Source: Eupeodes corollae (lineage: Eukaryota; Arthropoda; Insecta; Diptera; Syrphidae). From it: a stretch of 64,000 bases of DNA. Position 1 is the first letter of the stretch. Every line of letters starts with the position of its first letter. The stretch lies in the NCBI RefSeq assembly GCF_945859685.1, contig NC_079147.1, positions 191,129,174 to 191,193,173 of the forward strand, read 5' to 3'. The position numbers and the translations under genes are program-made. Of the stretch, positions 36,832-48,464 are shown piece after piece. Under the pieces are notes generated by a model, which saw only the letters and a program-made list of their open reading frames with translations, ran no database searches and was not told the DNA's origin.

Positions 36832-36834
36832 ATA

Positions 36835-37670
36835 CCAAGATTCAAGAATTCTACTTGAATACATGAATGAATACATTAGTCCCCTCCGAATCTAGGATAA
36901 AGTAATGTAACAAAAAAATATGAAAAGAAAGCGAAAATGATGGAAGATCCTTGATTAAAAAAAAATATGTATATAATTTCGAAGGAAAAGTTTGCAGTTA
37001 TATTCTTATACGCGATTACAAAAAAAGTAAACTACGTCCGGTGTGCTTGTGTTTGATTGTGGGGGTGGGGGTGGGGATAAGAGAATAGCGTTCCATTTTG
37101 TACAATGGTGAGAATTTAAAATTATAAGTTACGAATATGTATGTTGGGCTCTCAGCCATTCTCAAAATGAGTTACATCTAGTGACCGGGGCCAACTGTCA
37201 CCCACGTTCTCTCTCTGCTGGATCAGACCGCCAGTCTGTTCTTCACAATCGGTTATCCACGTTCGATGATATCTATGATTCTTGTTTCGTCAAGCTACTG
37301 AGAGAGTGACCCAATGGCTGATGGACCCTTATTTCTCTCAGTACCTTGACGGAAACACCTGTAGAGTAAAGAAGAAATGGCAAGGAAGGAACAAGGAATG
37401 GGATAAATTTTAACCGTGACAACACAGCTAACGCCACGACATCTACACACAAAATCTATTTTCTTATTGAAAACCCCTATACATACGAGTACTTCATTGT
37501 AACTTTCTTAGTTCATATTAAGTATATCTAATTTAAGCCCCCCTCCCTTGATGCCCTCTGTTTTTTGCGTCGTTTTACAAGTTTTTTTGTATGTTTAAAT
37601 GGTAGACATGGGCATTGAAGAGAGGAATCAAGCGTCCATAGGTTCTTATCAAAAATCTACTATTACTTCC
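36835..37670. other. Gene-free interval
   Basis: No supported gene. A GTGGGGGTGGGGGTGGGG purine tract lies near 37058-37077. The part at 37140-37480 is less AT-rich, but no coherent frame is visible. Confidence 0.4.
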
Positions 37671-37679
37671 CCGAGGTGA

Positions 37680-37980
37680 ACATCGGGTGCCTACTACCTC
37701 AACTTGAGATTGGGTTCTGATCGCAGTGGAAAGTTGTTTGGGCTAGCAAACGAGATAGGGAGGAGATTGGTTTCACTAAGCTAACATGTTAATTGGAGTT
37801 AAAATCAAGAACCTGGTCCAGATTAAAGGTTGTACGTCAGATTAAATATCTTAATAAAGTAAGAGCAGCAGAACAATTATCGGAGGCCCTAGTCTGCTAT
37901 AAAGCAGATATCACCATTCATGAAACGCAATGGCATAGACCGGACAAACATTTGCGTTATACCAGTTGGTGTTGAAATAT
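37680..37980 (+). mobile_element. RTE-type LINE endonuclease N-terminal fragment
   Basis: Frame from 37793: RTWSRLKVVRQIKYLNKVRA then AEQLSEALVCYKADITIHET, resembling the 'VRSLxxxGAAxQLxxAL..YKADITAxQE' start of APE-type endonucleases of the RTE-like LINE whose 3' part occurs at 60-62 kb. The metal-binding Glu lies in ITIHETQW. The fragment stops after DKHLRY at 37975. Confidence 0.55.
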
Positions 37981-38189
37981 CTAAGATCGTCCATCCATCA
38001 CTTATTTGGTCTTGATTAATTAAGTGAGGTCCATTTGGTTATTTTTTCCCTACATCTTTTGCATTGCATTCTGGAATTGGCATATTTAACACAAAACCAA
38101 GCGTAATGGATAAAAATGCAAAACCATTCTGAAACATAATAAAATTAATTAAGAACAAAAACCGTAAAATACCATTTTTGAAGGATTCT

Positions 38190-38745
38190 TCTTAAACTTT
38201 TGTTACAGGTTTGGAGATGGCAAACCAATTTTGTACAAGTTTTTAAAAAAAATCACTTAGTTTCTCACCATTTGGGGGACTTTGTTACTAATGAACTTGT
38301 CAGTAAAACAATTGAAAGATTCGATACTACGAACGGAATAACTCCTCTTAATGCATTTGTAGAAGAAGAAAATGTAAAAAATGTAATTAAGATTTTGCAA
38401 ACTCAAAAAAAGGAGGTCTGGACAAAGTAAAAAATAGTTATTTAAAACAATTTCTTTACGTTGGAATTAAGTATTTAACATTTATAATTATTAATGCATG
38501 TCTTAAATTGCAATACTTCTCTCAATGTTGGCAAAAATTAATGATTGTCCCTGTGCTTAAGGATGTAAAAGCACGAGATAATCAGTTTACTTAGCAACAT
38601 AAGTAAAGTTTTTGAAAAAATACTGAAACAACATATTTTAAAAGTTATTTCAGATAAAGACATTCCTCCACGATGTACAATTTGGCTTCCGTAGATCTCA
38701 CAGCACATCTAACCGTTTTAATATAAATGCTTTAAGGTTCTTTTA
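38190..38745 (+). mobile_element. Jockey-superfamily LINE relic (RT N-terminus)
   Basis: Plus strand, three frames in turn: GITPLNAFVEEENVKNVIK, then FIIINACLKLQYFSQCW and KLMIVPVLKD, then SNISKVFEKILKQHIL and FGFRRS-like residues near 38690. These are the fingers and first RT blocks. The palm with the catalytic Asp residues is absent. Confidence 0.75.
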
Positions 38746-40945
38746 ATATTTTTTCAAGTGACTTATAAATGGGAATTTTTAAAAAGTAAGTAAACATACA
38801 AAACTGTATATTTGGAAAATCACTTCATATATTAACATAGCTACAAAAAGCTTAACATAAGGTTTTCTTCGAATTTATAATAGAAGTTAAGTTTTATAAT
38901 AGAAGTTAAAAGAAATGGTTCCGTTTTAAAATTTAAATGGAACTCCATGTTTCATCTTGCAAAAATATTAGCTCTTACAATCCAACTTGAAAAAGCTGAA
39001 AAAGATAAATGTTGAAGGAAAAAAACTGTCTTTAAAAACATTTTAAATCCTTTTATTTTCTATAATAATAATTTTTAAATATCTATAAAAATGTATAGAC
39101 AAAATCAGAATTCTTCGAAATATTAAGTTTGCATCGATATATTAGATTTTACAGCAAAAAAAAGGTCCTTAGAGGCTGGAGAGCACCTTATTCTATTAAG
39201 AACGAGGTGTTTATTGATTGTTGTATAATTTTAATCATAGAAAACAGGATTAGTTTCTCACTTGCTTTTATCAACTCTTATGTTTCATACGAAGGATCTG
39301 CTTTGAAAAAGGTATTCTTTTCATGGAACTTTCTATTTCTTCCAAATTTCTAAGGCTGTTTGCGTTTATTGAAGTTAAAAAAGCTTACAAAACAAAATGT
39401 TTCAATGGGTCGTTAAAAGTAAATATAAATGGGATATTAACATGAAACCAATTCATGTCCTAAATAGTTATTATATATTATAATTTTTCCCACTCAATAT
39501 TTATTATTCCATACGCATAATATTAAAGTGACTCGCATCCTATGTGCTTACTGTAAAAAAAAAATATATTTTTTGCTTATTTTACCCACAAATGTCTCTT
39601 TTATTTAAATTACTTTGAGTTCGTGACAAAAGAAAAATCAACCATGAGTACAAACTCCTTTTTAACAACTATATGAAACTCAAATATGTATTTTTTTTTC
39701 TTTTTATAAATGAATCTCCATATTAATAAAATAAAACATTAAAGCTAACAGAATGAAAAAAAAGAAACTTTGTGAGTCCTTTTCTTCTATACATTTCTTA
39801 CGCACACATGGAACGAAAAAATAAAGGAAAGAATATAAAAATCCCATTAAAATTCCCTTTGAAGTTCGATTCTTTCAATCAAATTATTTATGTCCCCATA
39901 ATTTTATATGCAGGAAGCAGAAGGTTAGAAAAAACTTATAAAAAAATCACAAGCCTGTCTCTGACAGCTATGTAATCAATCATAGGACCTTTTATGTATG
40001 TATTTTAATGCTTTGATATTTTCTCTAATATTAAGCTATTTATTTCCTTAATTTCCCCAAAGATTTGGTAACAGTTGTAACTAGAAACAAAACTTCAATT
40101 CATATTCTATACCAATATTAAACACGAGTGATTAGTGTTAAGTACCATCATCGTTATGCGTTAGGTAAGTATATAGTCCCTTTCAAATATTATAGAGTCC
40201 TTTTGAAAACTATTTATGTATTCAAGAGTGATACATCTTCAAGTTTCACTTAACACCAATAACATACAATATTAACTCATTCAATGAGTACAATTACACA
40301 AAATAATAATAACATGAAGAAGAAATGAAGGGAGAGGGAATAGAAAGCTTATTTCATTAACAACACAACATCGTCGTATACATTCACGAATAACACACAC
40401 ACACATACGAATATGAATGTTATAGTACTTGATTGGATGGATGTGAATTATTGCTACTTACTTGAATTAAGCCCTAAAAGCACGTCCTTCATAGCAAATC
40501 AAATCCGTATAGAAATAACTACACAAATTTTAATAATGAGAATATTGAATACGTGGATTCCTTAATTGGTGTTACCATTGATATTAAAATATGAAGAAAA
40601 CTGAAAAATTCTTCACACGTTTTTATTCAAAGAAAATAAAAGGAAAAATATACATTTTTTTTCCCAGAAAATATAATATGAGAAATGTAAAAATAAAAAT
40701 GTATGAGAGCTAAACAAATTTCCTCTTACCCAAAAATCAACTTAAGAATGTGAAATAAATACAAATTTCACTCGAAATTGTAATTCTCGCATTTCAGTTT
40801 TCAGCAAAATAAAAAGAAAATCTAATTTTAAATTTATTTTTAGCAAAAAACTAAAATTTGGTTAAAATTGTATACACATTTTGGTTTCATTAAAAAAATG
40901 TTACTTCGTATTGCGTGAAGTTTATAAACACATTTTAGTTTATTA
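38746..40945. other. Gene-free AT-rich interval
   Basis: No supported gene. A short AC dinucleotide run lies at 40391-40405. A short duplicated phrase (TTATAATAGAAGTTAA) occurs twice near 38876-38908. Confidence 0.5.
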
Positions 40946-42180
40946 ACTTTCCATAGGAAGTTATTGTAATGGGTCCGATTTGTCAAATTGAAAATTTTGA
41001 CATTTCTCGACGTTTCAAGGTCCCTTGAGTCGATTTAAAAGATTTTTAAAAAGATGTCTGTGCGTGCGTGTCAATGTTTCGTACCTCCGTACGATCGCGA
41101 CGTTTTTTCGTCGTCCATACGTCAAGAACCAGAAGAGATATCGGTTTCAAATAAATTTTGTTATACAGATAATAAGGCAGAAAGATGCAGAAAGGGATCT
41201 CAAGCAAATTGCGTTGGTGGTTTTTTTACCATAGCAGTTTGAAAAAAGGTGGACATTTTGGTTAACCCTAAATATCTTACGAACCAAAAACGCTAGAGAC
41301 TTGAATTAAATTTTATGTAATAAATTGTGACGTGATACCAAACAAGGATAATGTTTGAAAAAAATCTTTTAAACGGTTTTTTTTATAAATAAAAAAAAAC
41401 TGAAAAAAAATGTTTCACCTCCAAAATTTTAAGACTAAAATATGATTTTATCTCCAAAACAATTTAGTGCAACGAAAAATAATGTTTTTGACATCCGATA
41501 AAATTTTGAGAAGAATCGAATTGACATTTTTTTTATAAAAAATAAAAATTTGAAAAAAGACATTACTCAAAGGTGGTAAAAATTGAATATCGATTCAAAT
41601 ATCTTTTCAAAAACTTGAAATTTAGGCTTCAGACTTATTTTATCTAATAAGAAATACTGTTCCTAACATTCTAAAAAATGTTGAGAAAAATCGAATTGAC
41701 AGTTTTTTACAAACAATAAAAGTTGGTAAAAATTGATTTTTAACTCAAATATCTTGTCAAAAATTCTAGATATTGGCTTTTAATTACTTTTATCTTTCAA
41801 AAAATATTGTAGTTAACATTCAGTAAAATTTTGAAAAAAAATCGAATTTACGGTTTTTTTTTTTTAATAAAACTCTAAAAAATTAATACTAAAACTTGAT
41901 AAAAATTTACTTTCGACTCAAATAGCTTTTCAAAAATTAAAAATTAAATAAATTGGCTTCAAACTTATTTTATTTCATAGAAAATATTGTTTTCGATATT
42001 CAGTAATTTTTATATAAAAATCCAACAGTCTGTTTTTTCATAAGAAATAAAATCTACAAAAAATAGTACGCAAATTTGGTAAAAATTGATACGAGTACAT
42101 ATAGACAAACTTTTAAGCAAGACAAATCGACAGACGGGATGAGAAGTTATCAGTGTGAGTCGCAACTCAGCCTCTTTTTT
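40946..42180 (+). repeat. Family H repeat, copy D (most complete)
   Basis: The best 5' end: CCATAGGAAGTTATTGTAAT, then TCTCGACGTTTCAAGGTCCC and a leader with GATGTCTGTGCGTGCGTG. Three tandem units begin near 41509, 41683 and 41831. The 3' end has the hairpin TGAG (42156-42159), loop TCGCAA, CTCA (42166-42169), then GCCTC and a T-run. Two overlapping open frames near 41025-41242 lie in the leader and look like chance frames. Confidence 0.82.
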
Positions 42181-42344
42181 CGTTTTGGGTGTGCAAATTC
42201 AAAATTCCCGGATATTTTTTTTTAAGGCAAGTGATTGTTTAGTAAGGATATTTTTCTCTTTGTTTTCTTTATCAGTTGGTACTGCGACAAACTAAATAAG
42301 CGAATTAATTCCACATTAACACCATCTGTGGCACTGTAACCTAG

Positions 42345-42917
42345 CTTTACCTAAAAACTCTTGACGTCTTAATATACTCAGCAAACAAATAGCTGTATGC
42401 TCTGTGGGTTAATACTAACGTTGGCCACTCTGTAATTCTCAGGCATTAACAATCAATTCCAAAGCACACAGACTACAGCATACTCCAACACAGAAAATTT
42501 CAGATTTCTATACGTTCCAGATCTTTCTGAGAGGGTATGGCAGCCCTAGGCAGCCCAATCCACTTTTAAATAGATGGCTCAGAAGGAAATGAAGAATAGA
42601 AAAGCACTCCAAGCGGCTAGGCGTATTGTCAAATGACTTTTTCAGAAGTTGTATTGATGAGGAAGAAGGGAAAACAGTTCTTCTCCTATGCACATACCCT
42701 GTTCTAGCTCAAAAACGCAGGACTTATTTAGGAGAATTCTTCTATAAAGATATTGACGATCTCTGTAGTAACGTAACCGATCTTTCACGTTTTGTAAAGG
42801 ACTTAAACTTTTTACATTGAGATTAGAAGAAAGCCTCATGTGGTATCACAATTCGTTATTGTGTCCTTAGTGTGTAATACTCCATTACAGACCGACATCT
42901 ACCTAACCTAACCTTTC
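42345..42917 (+). mobile_element. LOA-type LINE, copy 4, internally deleted
   Basis: The segment upstream of RNase H (CAAACAAATAGCTG, GGCCACTCTGTAATTCT, CAAAGCACACAGACTAC) matches copy 1 near 2838-2955. It jumps directly to the C-terminal knuckle (SCIDEEEGKTVLLLCTYP near 42647-42700), so the whole RNase H is missing. The 3' UTR runs to CTACCTAACCTAACC at 42900-42914, the same tail as copy 2. Confidence 0.85.
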
Positions 42918-44685
42918 GGCATTAGTCTAAGAAGAGTCCCAAATTGAACGTGCTTATATCAATACCTTACTTGGAATGTTTTATCTTAAAACTTAAATGA
43001 TTTCGTGAATACGAGTATAATCAGAAATCCATTCAAAGAATCAAAATCAAAAATGCGTTTCAATTTTTCAATTTCCCAGATTTTAATCCTTGTCCAATAT
43101 TAAGTAAGTGATTTTCACAATAGAGACACAAATTTATAGCGATTTATTTCGACTAATCTCAGTTCTTCTCATTAAAATCGCCAACCCTTAGGTATGCGCT
43201 AAAAGTTTAAAAGCTTTGCTTGATTCGAAATTTTAAGGGTCCAATCTTTTCTTGTCATAAATCTATTAATATGGTCACACCAAAACTATAATTCAGCATT
43301 ATCATCATGTTGTTGTTGATAGTATCTATAAGTTTGCTCCATTTAACATTCTAGTCACATCACTATATAACGATATCATTCATTTCATTTTATAGCTTCA
43401 TATTATGTATGTGTATGTACTGTGCTGTACTGTATTGGTACAGCGAAATAAATCTACAGACACCGTCATTCAGTCATGAGAGAGATTTAGGTATATCTAT
43501 TTATATATTGAGAAGAAGAATCACTTACTCATCCTTTTATATAGATCCTGATTAATAAAATCCTTTTTTATTGGATTATAGAAGGTATACCATCAGATAT
43601 AGTTGCAGAGATGAGAATACAAAACGAATAAATATAAAACTATGTACGAGTATATACTCTTATCATATAATGTATAGCACGTGTCTCAACTAGATTACGT
43701 AGGTAGAAAAAAAAATTGTAGCAGAGAGATGATGCCATAAATATTCTTTAACATATTCATTTGAAATGTAGCTTTTTATACATCCTACATATTTGGAGGA
43801 CATATCTTAATATCCTTGATCTGTGTGTATTTTTGAATGAGTTATGTATTAGTTTTTTTGCTGTCGTCGTCATCGTTTTGTTTTATTTTACTAGTTCGTA
43901 CAGGGTGACTCAAAATGTCTTTTTGTTTTGTGTGTTCTTTTGTAATAACAAAATAAAATATTAAAGATTTAATATTTGTATTCAAATTCGATTTCTTTTA
44001 ATAGGTTCTTTGATAGTGTGATAAAGGTGGTTATCTAAAGTTAGCTCACGTAAAGTTAAGGTTCCCATTTGTAATAGTTAAACTATGCTTAAACATAAGT
44101 TAATCTTACTGACAAAAATCGGCTAGAACTGATGTTTCATGCACCGAAGGACGAATTCTCATTCAAAAACTGGTTCCTTGATTTTCAAGTTTTTAATAAG
44201 ATACATAATCCTCTTGTATATGTATTGTTTTTGATTGTCCTATTCTAATTTTATTGTTTAACTTAATCACCCTTTACAATTTAAAGCATGGATTTTAATA
44301 ACTGTCGCTTTAGCGTTTGTGGGGAAATTTTTTGTTTCTGTTAGAAATTGGATGAAGAGAAGATGGAGGCGGTGGTGCTAGCTCCGTGGGACTTTGCTCA
44401 TTAATCTATTAACTTTTTTTTAAATAAATAGCAATAAAATGCAGTTTTTAAAGAAAAGAATTTCTTTTCATAAACATTTTTAATCAATGGAACATGTTTT
44501 ATACAAAATTTAATGAAAGAAGAAAAAAACTGTAATTGAAAAATCTAATTAACGTTTTCAAAAATATTTTTTCTGAATAACTTTGTCAGACAAAACGAAC
44601 AATTTGTTTTCTTTTATCACATTAATAAACTTTTAAATGAAACATATTATAAATATAAAGAGTTTTTCAGTAAAAACTTCTCCAC
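42918..44685. other. Gene-free AT-rich interval
   Basis: No supported gene. At 43899 a TA followed by CAGGGTGACTCAAAATG resembles a lone mariner TIR. Confidence 0.5.
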
Positions 44686-45184
44686 TTTGATGATAGTGGA
44701 TAAATTATCATATCGCACCTCCGGTGCAATATCGACGCAATTGCAATTTTTTCTGAAATTGAGTTAAGAACGCCATAATGTCCCAAATGTCAAGTTTTAT
44801 CCGTGGTAAAATTGACGTGATTGTATCTTTGCTAGTGCCCAAAAGAGGCCACTTTTTTGTTTGACACAAAAGTTTAAACTATAAAATTTTTCGGAGCAAC
44901 AAAGTCGTAATGTACCTTGAGCTCCACAATAGTTCAAACCTTCACAAGCTCAAAAAAGAAACAGGTGAAAGATATAAAAGGTAATAATATGAACTCTAAC
45001 TCACTGAAAAGTCGCTATTTTTAGGACTCTTGAAGTCGATTCTGTAGGCCTACTTTAGGGCGATATAGTATTTTCAATAAGAAAGCAAACTTTAACCGTG
45101 ATTCCTGAACATTTAAGAAAATTGCATTTACGTCATTATTGCACCGGAGGTGCGATATGTGAAATTTACTATCAATATCAAATA
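44686..45184. mobile_element. Fold-back/MITE-like element
   Basis: About 500 bp with long imperfect terminal inverted repeats (about 75-95 bp each side). The best-matching arms are ATATCGCACCTCCGGTGCAA near 44711-44730 and its reverse complement near 45138-45157. Each arm itself contains a perfect mini-hairpin, GCACC-TCC-GGTGC (44715-44727, mirrored at 45141-45153). The match continues inward through GACG.AA.TGCAATTTT and outward through GATAGT. No coding sequence inside. Confidence 0.75.
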
Positions 45185-45199
45185 TCAGTATAATTTTCC

Positions 45200-45277
45200 A
45201 TATCATGATATTGAACAGAAGAATAAGATGTTGATGTATGTTTTTCTATATCATGATATTGAACAGAAGAATAAGAT
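45200..45277 (+). repeat. 48-bp tandem duplication
   Basis: The phrase ATATCATGATATTGAACAG plus AAGAATAAGAT occurs at 45200-45229 and again at 45248-45277 (period 48). It starts with the palindrome TATCATGATA. Confidence 0.9.
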
Positions 45278-45599
45278 TTTATATCGTTCACAAGAACGGG
45301 TTATTCTGAAGCCTAAACTTTTTTAAACTTTGTCTTATGACTTTTGAGGAGAAGCTGATGTTAAATGACCATAGACAACAAGGCCGTTTGATCGTTTAGT
45401 GAATTTTGGAAGAATTGGAAACAAAACCTTATTTTTGTATTAAAAGTTGTTTTTACGTATGAACCTTAGTATTAGATAAGTTGACTATATTGACGTTATC
45501 AAATCATCATAAACATTTTTGGTGCGCGATGGTAACACAAACTGTACTGCCACAGGTATTTGAGTGAGAAAATATTTTGGAAGGGATTGTTACACGAAC

Positions 45600-46150
45600 A
45601 GAAGCAAGGCAAAATGGTAAGCTCGAGAATATTTCGTTATGACATTACCGATTGTTTACAATGTGGGGTTGGAATATGTTGGAACTCTCGGATGACATAG
45701 TTCTGCTTGCATATTCATCGGAATCATACTTAATGCATATTGCAAACTATGGAAACTGTAGTTGCCAATCTACAAAATTAAAAAGTAATGGTTTTCCGTA
45801 AGGAAGGTGAAAGAGGAAAAAGACTCTTGTTTTTATAACAATGTGGGTATTGAAAGATATGAAACTGTACAATTCTTTATCGAACTGTGCCTAACCGCAG
45901 ACATTTTAATTTAAGCCTTTAACTTGCAAGTAGACTATACATGTAATTTTGTTCAAATGTCCGAAGACCATTAGCTAAAAAACAGCAAGCCAAGTTATGG
46001 AGCTTTGCGGAAGCAGCAAAATAATATCAACTGATTTGTGCTTCCGATGAGACAGTGGAATTGGTTTACGCACCATGAGTTTTACCATGAATTCAAGGAA
46101 AAAGAATTATTTCAATAAAGCAATAGGTGAGCTCCATGGTCTCAACTTTC
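45600..46150 (+). mobile_element. LINE RT relic
   Basis: Plus strand: LSDDIVLLAYSSES around 45690-45725 is a YADD-box block (ADD changed to SDD) followed, in shifted frames, by KVMVFRKEGE near 45785-45815 and a short FYNNVGIE-like segment. Upstream, ILEGIVTRTEAR near 45570-45605 fits the preceding palm helix. The later part is too decayed to read. It may be the same family as the fragment at 7.74-8.31 kb. Confidence 0.6.
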
Positions 46151-46583
46151 ACTCTCATCGTGAAGAATAACCCTTGCTATGCAAGTTATGTTATTTGAAG
46201 GAAAGAGGAGATAATTTGTATTTTCCCAGCAAATATCATGTGCGTCGTGAAACAAGAAGTATACAAGTAACTTTAGTGAAACTGAATATAAAAGCCGAAT
46301 TTTAATAGGAAATTTCTAAACATTAAAATAATAATTGGTAAAATCGAAAAAAAGAAAAATGTAATATTGTAAATGAAAAGTTGTCAATCAGGCAGACGGC
46401 TTATAATGACATGCTTTAAAAATTTCAAATTAATAAATAAGAATTAGAAAATAACACTCATGGAAAAACAAGAGACAACGACACTGAAAACGTGCCGACC
46501 GGTTAATTTTTTTTTGTGTGAGATACAAAATTTCAAGGCAAATTTTCTTCTCATAATCTTTGATTCAAAAATTATTTTTTAGC

Positions 46584-46623
46584 TTCCCATAGGAAGTTAT
46601 TGTAATCGGTTCGATTTGTCGAA
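46584..46623 (+). repeat. Family H repeat, copy E, 5' stub
   Basis: TTCCCATAGGAAGTTATTGT then a CGGTTCGATTTGTCGAA run is the family H 5' end. It is cut off by the Gypsy element; the remainder of the copy resumes near 48465. Confidence 0.8.
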
Positions 46624-46774
46624 TTTCACATTAAATAATTTATTTTCGAGCTTCAGGAATTGGCCAAGACGGGAGAAAATCCGACACTGTGTGTTCGCAA
46701 TTGCCATCCGCTCGCATATCGGAGTTGAGACCAATTATTGACGCTGCACCAAGTCGAGAAAAATACGAATAAAT

Positions 46775-47368
46775 TTGACAAATTATTTTGCGGATAGCCA
46801 ACAAAAGCGCCTTCTTCGTGTACTTCATGACATGCCTCTTGGTTACAAGAAACCTAGTCAACTTTATTATGAGATGGTTCAGGCTGCAAAAGGAAGTCTC
46901 AGTGAAGATGTTCTCATTGATTTGTGGGCTTCACGTTTACCTCCATCTGTACAAACCGTAGCTATTATGGTAAAAGGTTCTGCCTGTGAAAAAACGAAAA
47001 TCGCTGATACCGTTTTGGAGAGTGTTGGATTACGCCAACTAAACGCCGTAGCTTGTCAAAATCCCACAACAGTGAACAGCGATCATCAGAGCCACCCTGA
47101 TACTTTTTCTTCACCTAAGGTAGCTCACCTTATTTCAGAATTTTCGATATTACTAGTCAATCGAAACCAACAACGTCCGTCTCGACAACCACGCAATCGA
47201 ACACCATCAAATCAAGTCAGGCCTGGAACATCCAGCCTGCGCAGACGGGATGCCTCAGTTGAACAGTTTGATGATTGTTTTTTTCATCGTACATTTAGAA
47301 ATAAAGCCTTAAATTGTCGCCCACCATGCAGATTTTGCCAATCTTCAACACAGTCATGTCAGCAGTGA
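46775..47368 (+). pseudogene. Gypsy gag remnant
   Basis: A 197-residue open frame starts inside gag: FADSQQKRLLRVLHDMPLG, then QLYYEMVQAAKGSL and WASRLPPSVQ. It ends with a nucleocapsid-like motif CFFHRTFRNKALNCRPPC of the form C-x2-H-x9-C-x3-C. That CHCC arrangement is characteristic of the CsRn1 clade rather than the usual CCHC knuckle. The N-terminal half is in another frame upstream (SELRPIIDAAPSREKYE near 46720-46764) and the true start is deleted. It would form the particle shell of the retrotransposon. Confidence 0.82.
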
Positions 47369-47423
47369 CTAGATTTTTCGAAAACAACAAAATCTTCGGC
47401 CTTAATCAACCGATTTTGCATAC

Positions 47424-48224
47424 ATGAACAAACAACAAATAAGCCTCGACATGACCGCCTATAACTGTGAAAATGCCTTAATCACTGGTTGGATCGCTCG
47501 TTTCGGAACTCCTTCGCAAATCACATCTGATCAGGGAAGACAATTTACTTTATCTATTTTTTCCGATTTGTGCAAATGCTTAGGAACGAACCACACGATG
47601 ACGACCTCCTACCACCCACAATCAAATGGTATTGTAGAGCGATTTCACCAAACTTTAAAAGCGGTCATAAACTGTGGCGCTTCTAAAAGTTGGGCTTAGC
47701 GTCTGCCTCTCATCCTTTTGGGCCTTCGATCAACCATTAAAGAAGACTTAGGAGCAACGCCAGAAGAGATGGTATTTGGGACAGTACTTCGTCTTCCAGG
47801 CGACTTACTAGCACCTTCTCGCGACAATCGATCTCAAACCGATTTTATAAAAGATCTTCGGAATATAATGAAACATTGCAGATCTCAACCAACAGCATGG
47901 CACTCTCAGCAGCGTTCATTCGTGCATAAAGATCTTCAAACATCAACACGCTCATTTATCCTAAATGATTCAGTGAAAGCTTCAATAATTCCACCATACG
48001 AGGGACCATTTAAAATAATTGATTTATATGACAAATATTTCGCTATGCATATCCGAGGACGCATCTTAAAAATTTCAATTGACAGATTAAAGCCAGCATA
48101 TTTAGAAGCAGATCAAGACGACGATGTACGAGTCGTTCCAGATGAACACCAACCGCCACAGCTAACAGCACCTCAGTATTCCCGCACTCGTTCGGGACGT
48201 CATGTACGCCCTTCACAGCGTTAA
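47424..48224 (+). pseudogene. Gypsy integrase C-terminal remnant
   Basis: Two frames joined by one stop at 47697-47699. The first contains LITGWIARFGTPSQITSDQG (second Asp of the DDE triad) and NGIVERFHQTLK (Glu). The second has LGATPEEMVFGTVLRLPG, then PPYEGPFKII, the GPY/F-type domain that follows the catalytic core, and a tail ending RTRSGRHVRPSQR. The zinc-binding head and first Asp are missing. The junction with gag sequence lies near 47369-47440. Confidence 0.87.
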
Positions 48225-48464
48225 GTGCGAAAAACTTCTGGGGGCCTATGTGGCGGTATAAACAACTAAATCTTTCACATTAAATAATTTAGCTTATTAC
48301 AACACTTTTTATTATTTACTTTGCTTCTTATAATCATGATTATATCGTAATTTGTTTTTATTGTTGTTTGTTCTCTAAAATCTTTTCATTATTTTAATTG
48401 ACTTAAATAAAGCAACACGTTTCTTTTATAATTAATAAAAACATTTTTTGATTTAATTCAAAAA

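Larger units (their letters stand above)
46624..48445 (+). mobile_element. CsRn1-like Ty3/Gypsy element, internally deleted
   Basis: Only gag and the integrase end remain; protease, RT and RNase H are deleted. A G-rich polypurine-like tract (CTGGGGGCC near 48238-48246) is followed by TGTGGCGG at 48249, a plausible start of the 3' LTR, with AATAAA at 48406-48411. The 19-bp phrase TTTCACATTAAATAATTTA occurs at 46624-46642 and at 48273-48291, so a scrap of the 5' LTR survives at the left edge. The element sits inside family H copy E. Confidence 0.8.

Noticed and set aside
41025..41242. Two overlapping open frames in family H copy D
   Set aside because: They lie in the non-coding leader, overlap in different frames and are not kept in the other copies.
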